Shown: positions 5,943-6,269 of the stretch, piece after piece
Layout: each line of letters opens with the position of its first letter
How positions within the stretch are numbered: the first letter of the stretch is position 1
Source of the DNA: Treponema sp.
GTDB taxonomy: Bacteria > Spirochaetota > Spirochaetia > Treponematales > Breznakiellaceae
NCBI GenBank assembly: GCA_031273835.1
Contig: JAISRD010000200.1
Location: 1 to 6,269, forward strand
Direction of reading: 5' to 3'
Length of the DNA: 6,269 bases
Notes under the pieces: generated by a model
What the model saw: only the letters and a program-made list of their open reading frames with translations
Database searches by the model: none
Told to the model about the DNA's origin: nothing
Made by a program: the position numbers and the translations under genes

Positions 5943-6224
5943 TTATTCCTCAATTCGTACAAATAAATACCGCAGGACATTGGCATTCAGCTTGAAAATT
6001 CTGTCCAGTTCCTTCAGTTTTACCGGATCAAGCTTGATGGTAAAGAGCAGATACCGGCCCCGTTTCCTTTTTTTGATTTCATAGGCCAGGTCTCTATCGC
6101 CCTGTTCATCGGTTTTGATTATCTCCGCTCCCTGAGCGGCCAGATCTGCCAGGATGGTCTCTTTTCCCGCCTGGTATTGGTCTTCTTCCAAGGGGAAGAT
6201 GACCGTCAGTTCATACTGACGCAT
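5943..6224 (-). CDS. rpsF: 30S ribosomal protein S6
   Basis: This 93-residue protein has the usual S6 length and a single ferredoxin-like domain. Recognisable parts are MRQYELTVIFPLE (1-13), the segment GDRDLAYEIKKRKRGRYLLF (42-61) with the family's LAY-IKK core, and the end LNANVLRYLFVRIE (79-92). S6 pairs with S18, encoded two genes downstream. There is no long acidic tail like that of E. coli S6; it ends IEE. The ATG at 6224 is preceded by AAGGAGG (6235-6229), a strong ribosome binding site. It is the first gene of the visible operon, and the promoter would lie beyond the window edge. Confidence 0.97.
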   Translation of the reverse strand: MRQYELTVIFPLEEDQYQAGKETILADLAAQGAEIIKTDEQGDRDLAYEIKKRKRGRYLLFTIKLDPVKLKELDRIFKLNANVLRYLFVRIEE

Positions 6225-6269
6225 AGGTCCTCCTTACGGACTGCGATGTACCGTCTCCAGGGACGGCCG
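6225..6269 (-). promoter_or_regulatory. 5' leader of rpsF with two small hairpins (cut by window end)
   Basis: On the minus strand CCGTC (6266-6262) pairs with GACGG (6255-6251) around a six-base loop, with a further G-U pair at the base. Downstream, GTCC (6241-6238) can pair with GGAC (6230-6227), placing most of the Shine-Dalgarno in the loop or stem. Many bacteria carry an S6:S18-binding leader at this place that represses the operon. What is visible is compatible with that but too short to identify it. No promoter is seen in these 45 bases. Confidence 0.35.

Noticed and set aside
6251..6269. CCGTCTCCA shared between the rpsF leader (plus strand) and the rplI leader (minus strand) as a common regulatory element
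   Set aside because: The nine bases lie in opposite orientation relative to their genes and in different structural contexts, so chance in GC-rich sequence is sufficient.

Overview
The window reads as a piece of a spirochaete chromosome, most likely from the Treponema lineage. The main reason is the minus-strand order rpsF-ssb-rpsR-(membrane protein)-rplI-dnaB, which recalls the Treponema/Borrelia arrangement, together with a zinc-type S18 and a GC-rich coding style that favours GGG and CCC codons. The genus is an inference from gene order and protein style. No rRNA, tRNA, mobile element or CRISPR is present to support it.

Plus strand, 1-1635: a two-gene sugar-phosphate unit. It holds the C-terminal 320 residues of an FGGY-family sugar kinase whose start lies before the window, and, 12 bases later, a ribulose-phosphate 3-epimerase (RPE) family protein. 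The epimerase keeps the metal and acid/base residues but has lost the methionines that normally line the substrate pocket. Together they would phosphorylate a ketose (probably a pentulose) and epimerise the product.

Minus strand, 6269-1632: a genome-maintenance and translation operon. It reads rpsF (S6), ssb, rpsR (S18), a DUF2232/YybS-like multi-pass membrane protein, rplI (L9 with a repetitive acidic tail), dnaB (replicative helicase) and a small ComFB-family protein. Spacing is tight from rpsF to the membrane protein, apart from 46 bases before rpsR. The ComFB-like gene meets the epimerase gene tail to tail, with the two stop codons overlapping by four bases.

The most interesting region is the 134-base gap between the membrane protein gene and rplI (4036-4176 up to the rplI ATG). 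On the minus strand it can fold into a short hairpin, a compact three-way junction, and then a GC-rich hairpin followed by eight T's: an intrinsic terminator. That terminator ends only 14 bases before the rplI start codon. It therefore lies inside the operon, and every rplI-dnaB message made from upstream must pass it. This is the layout of a transcription-attenuation leader, possibly for L9 autoregulation. A second regulatory point is a strong sigma-70-type promoter inside the end of dnaB, which would give the ComFB-like gene its own nearly leaderless transcript.
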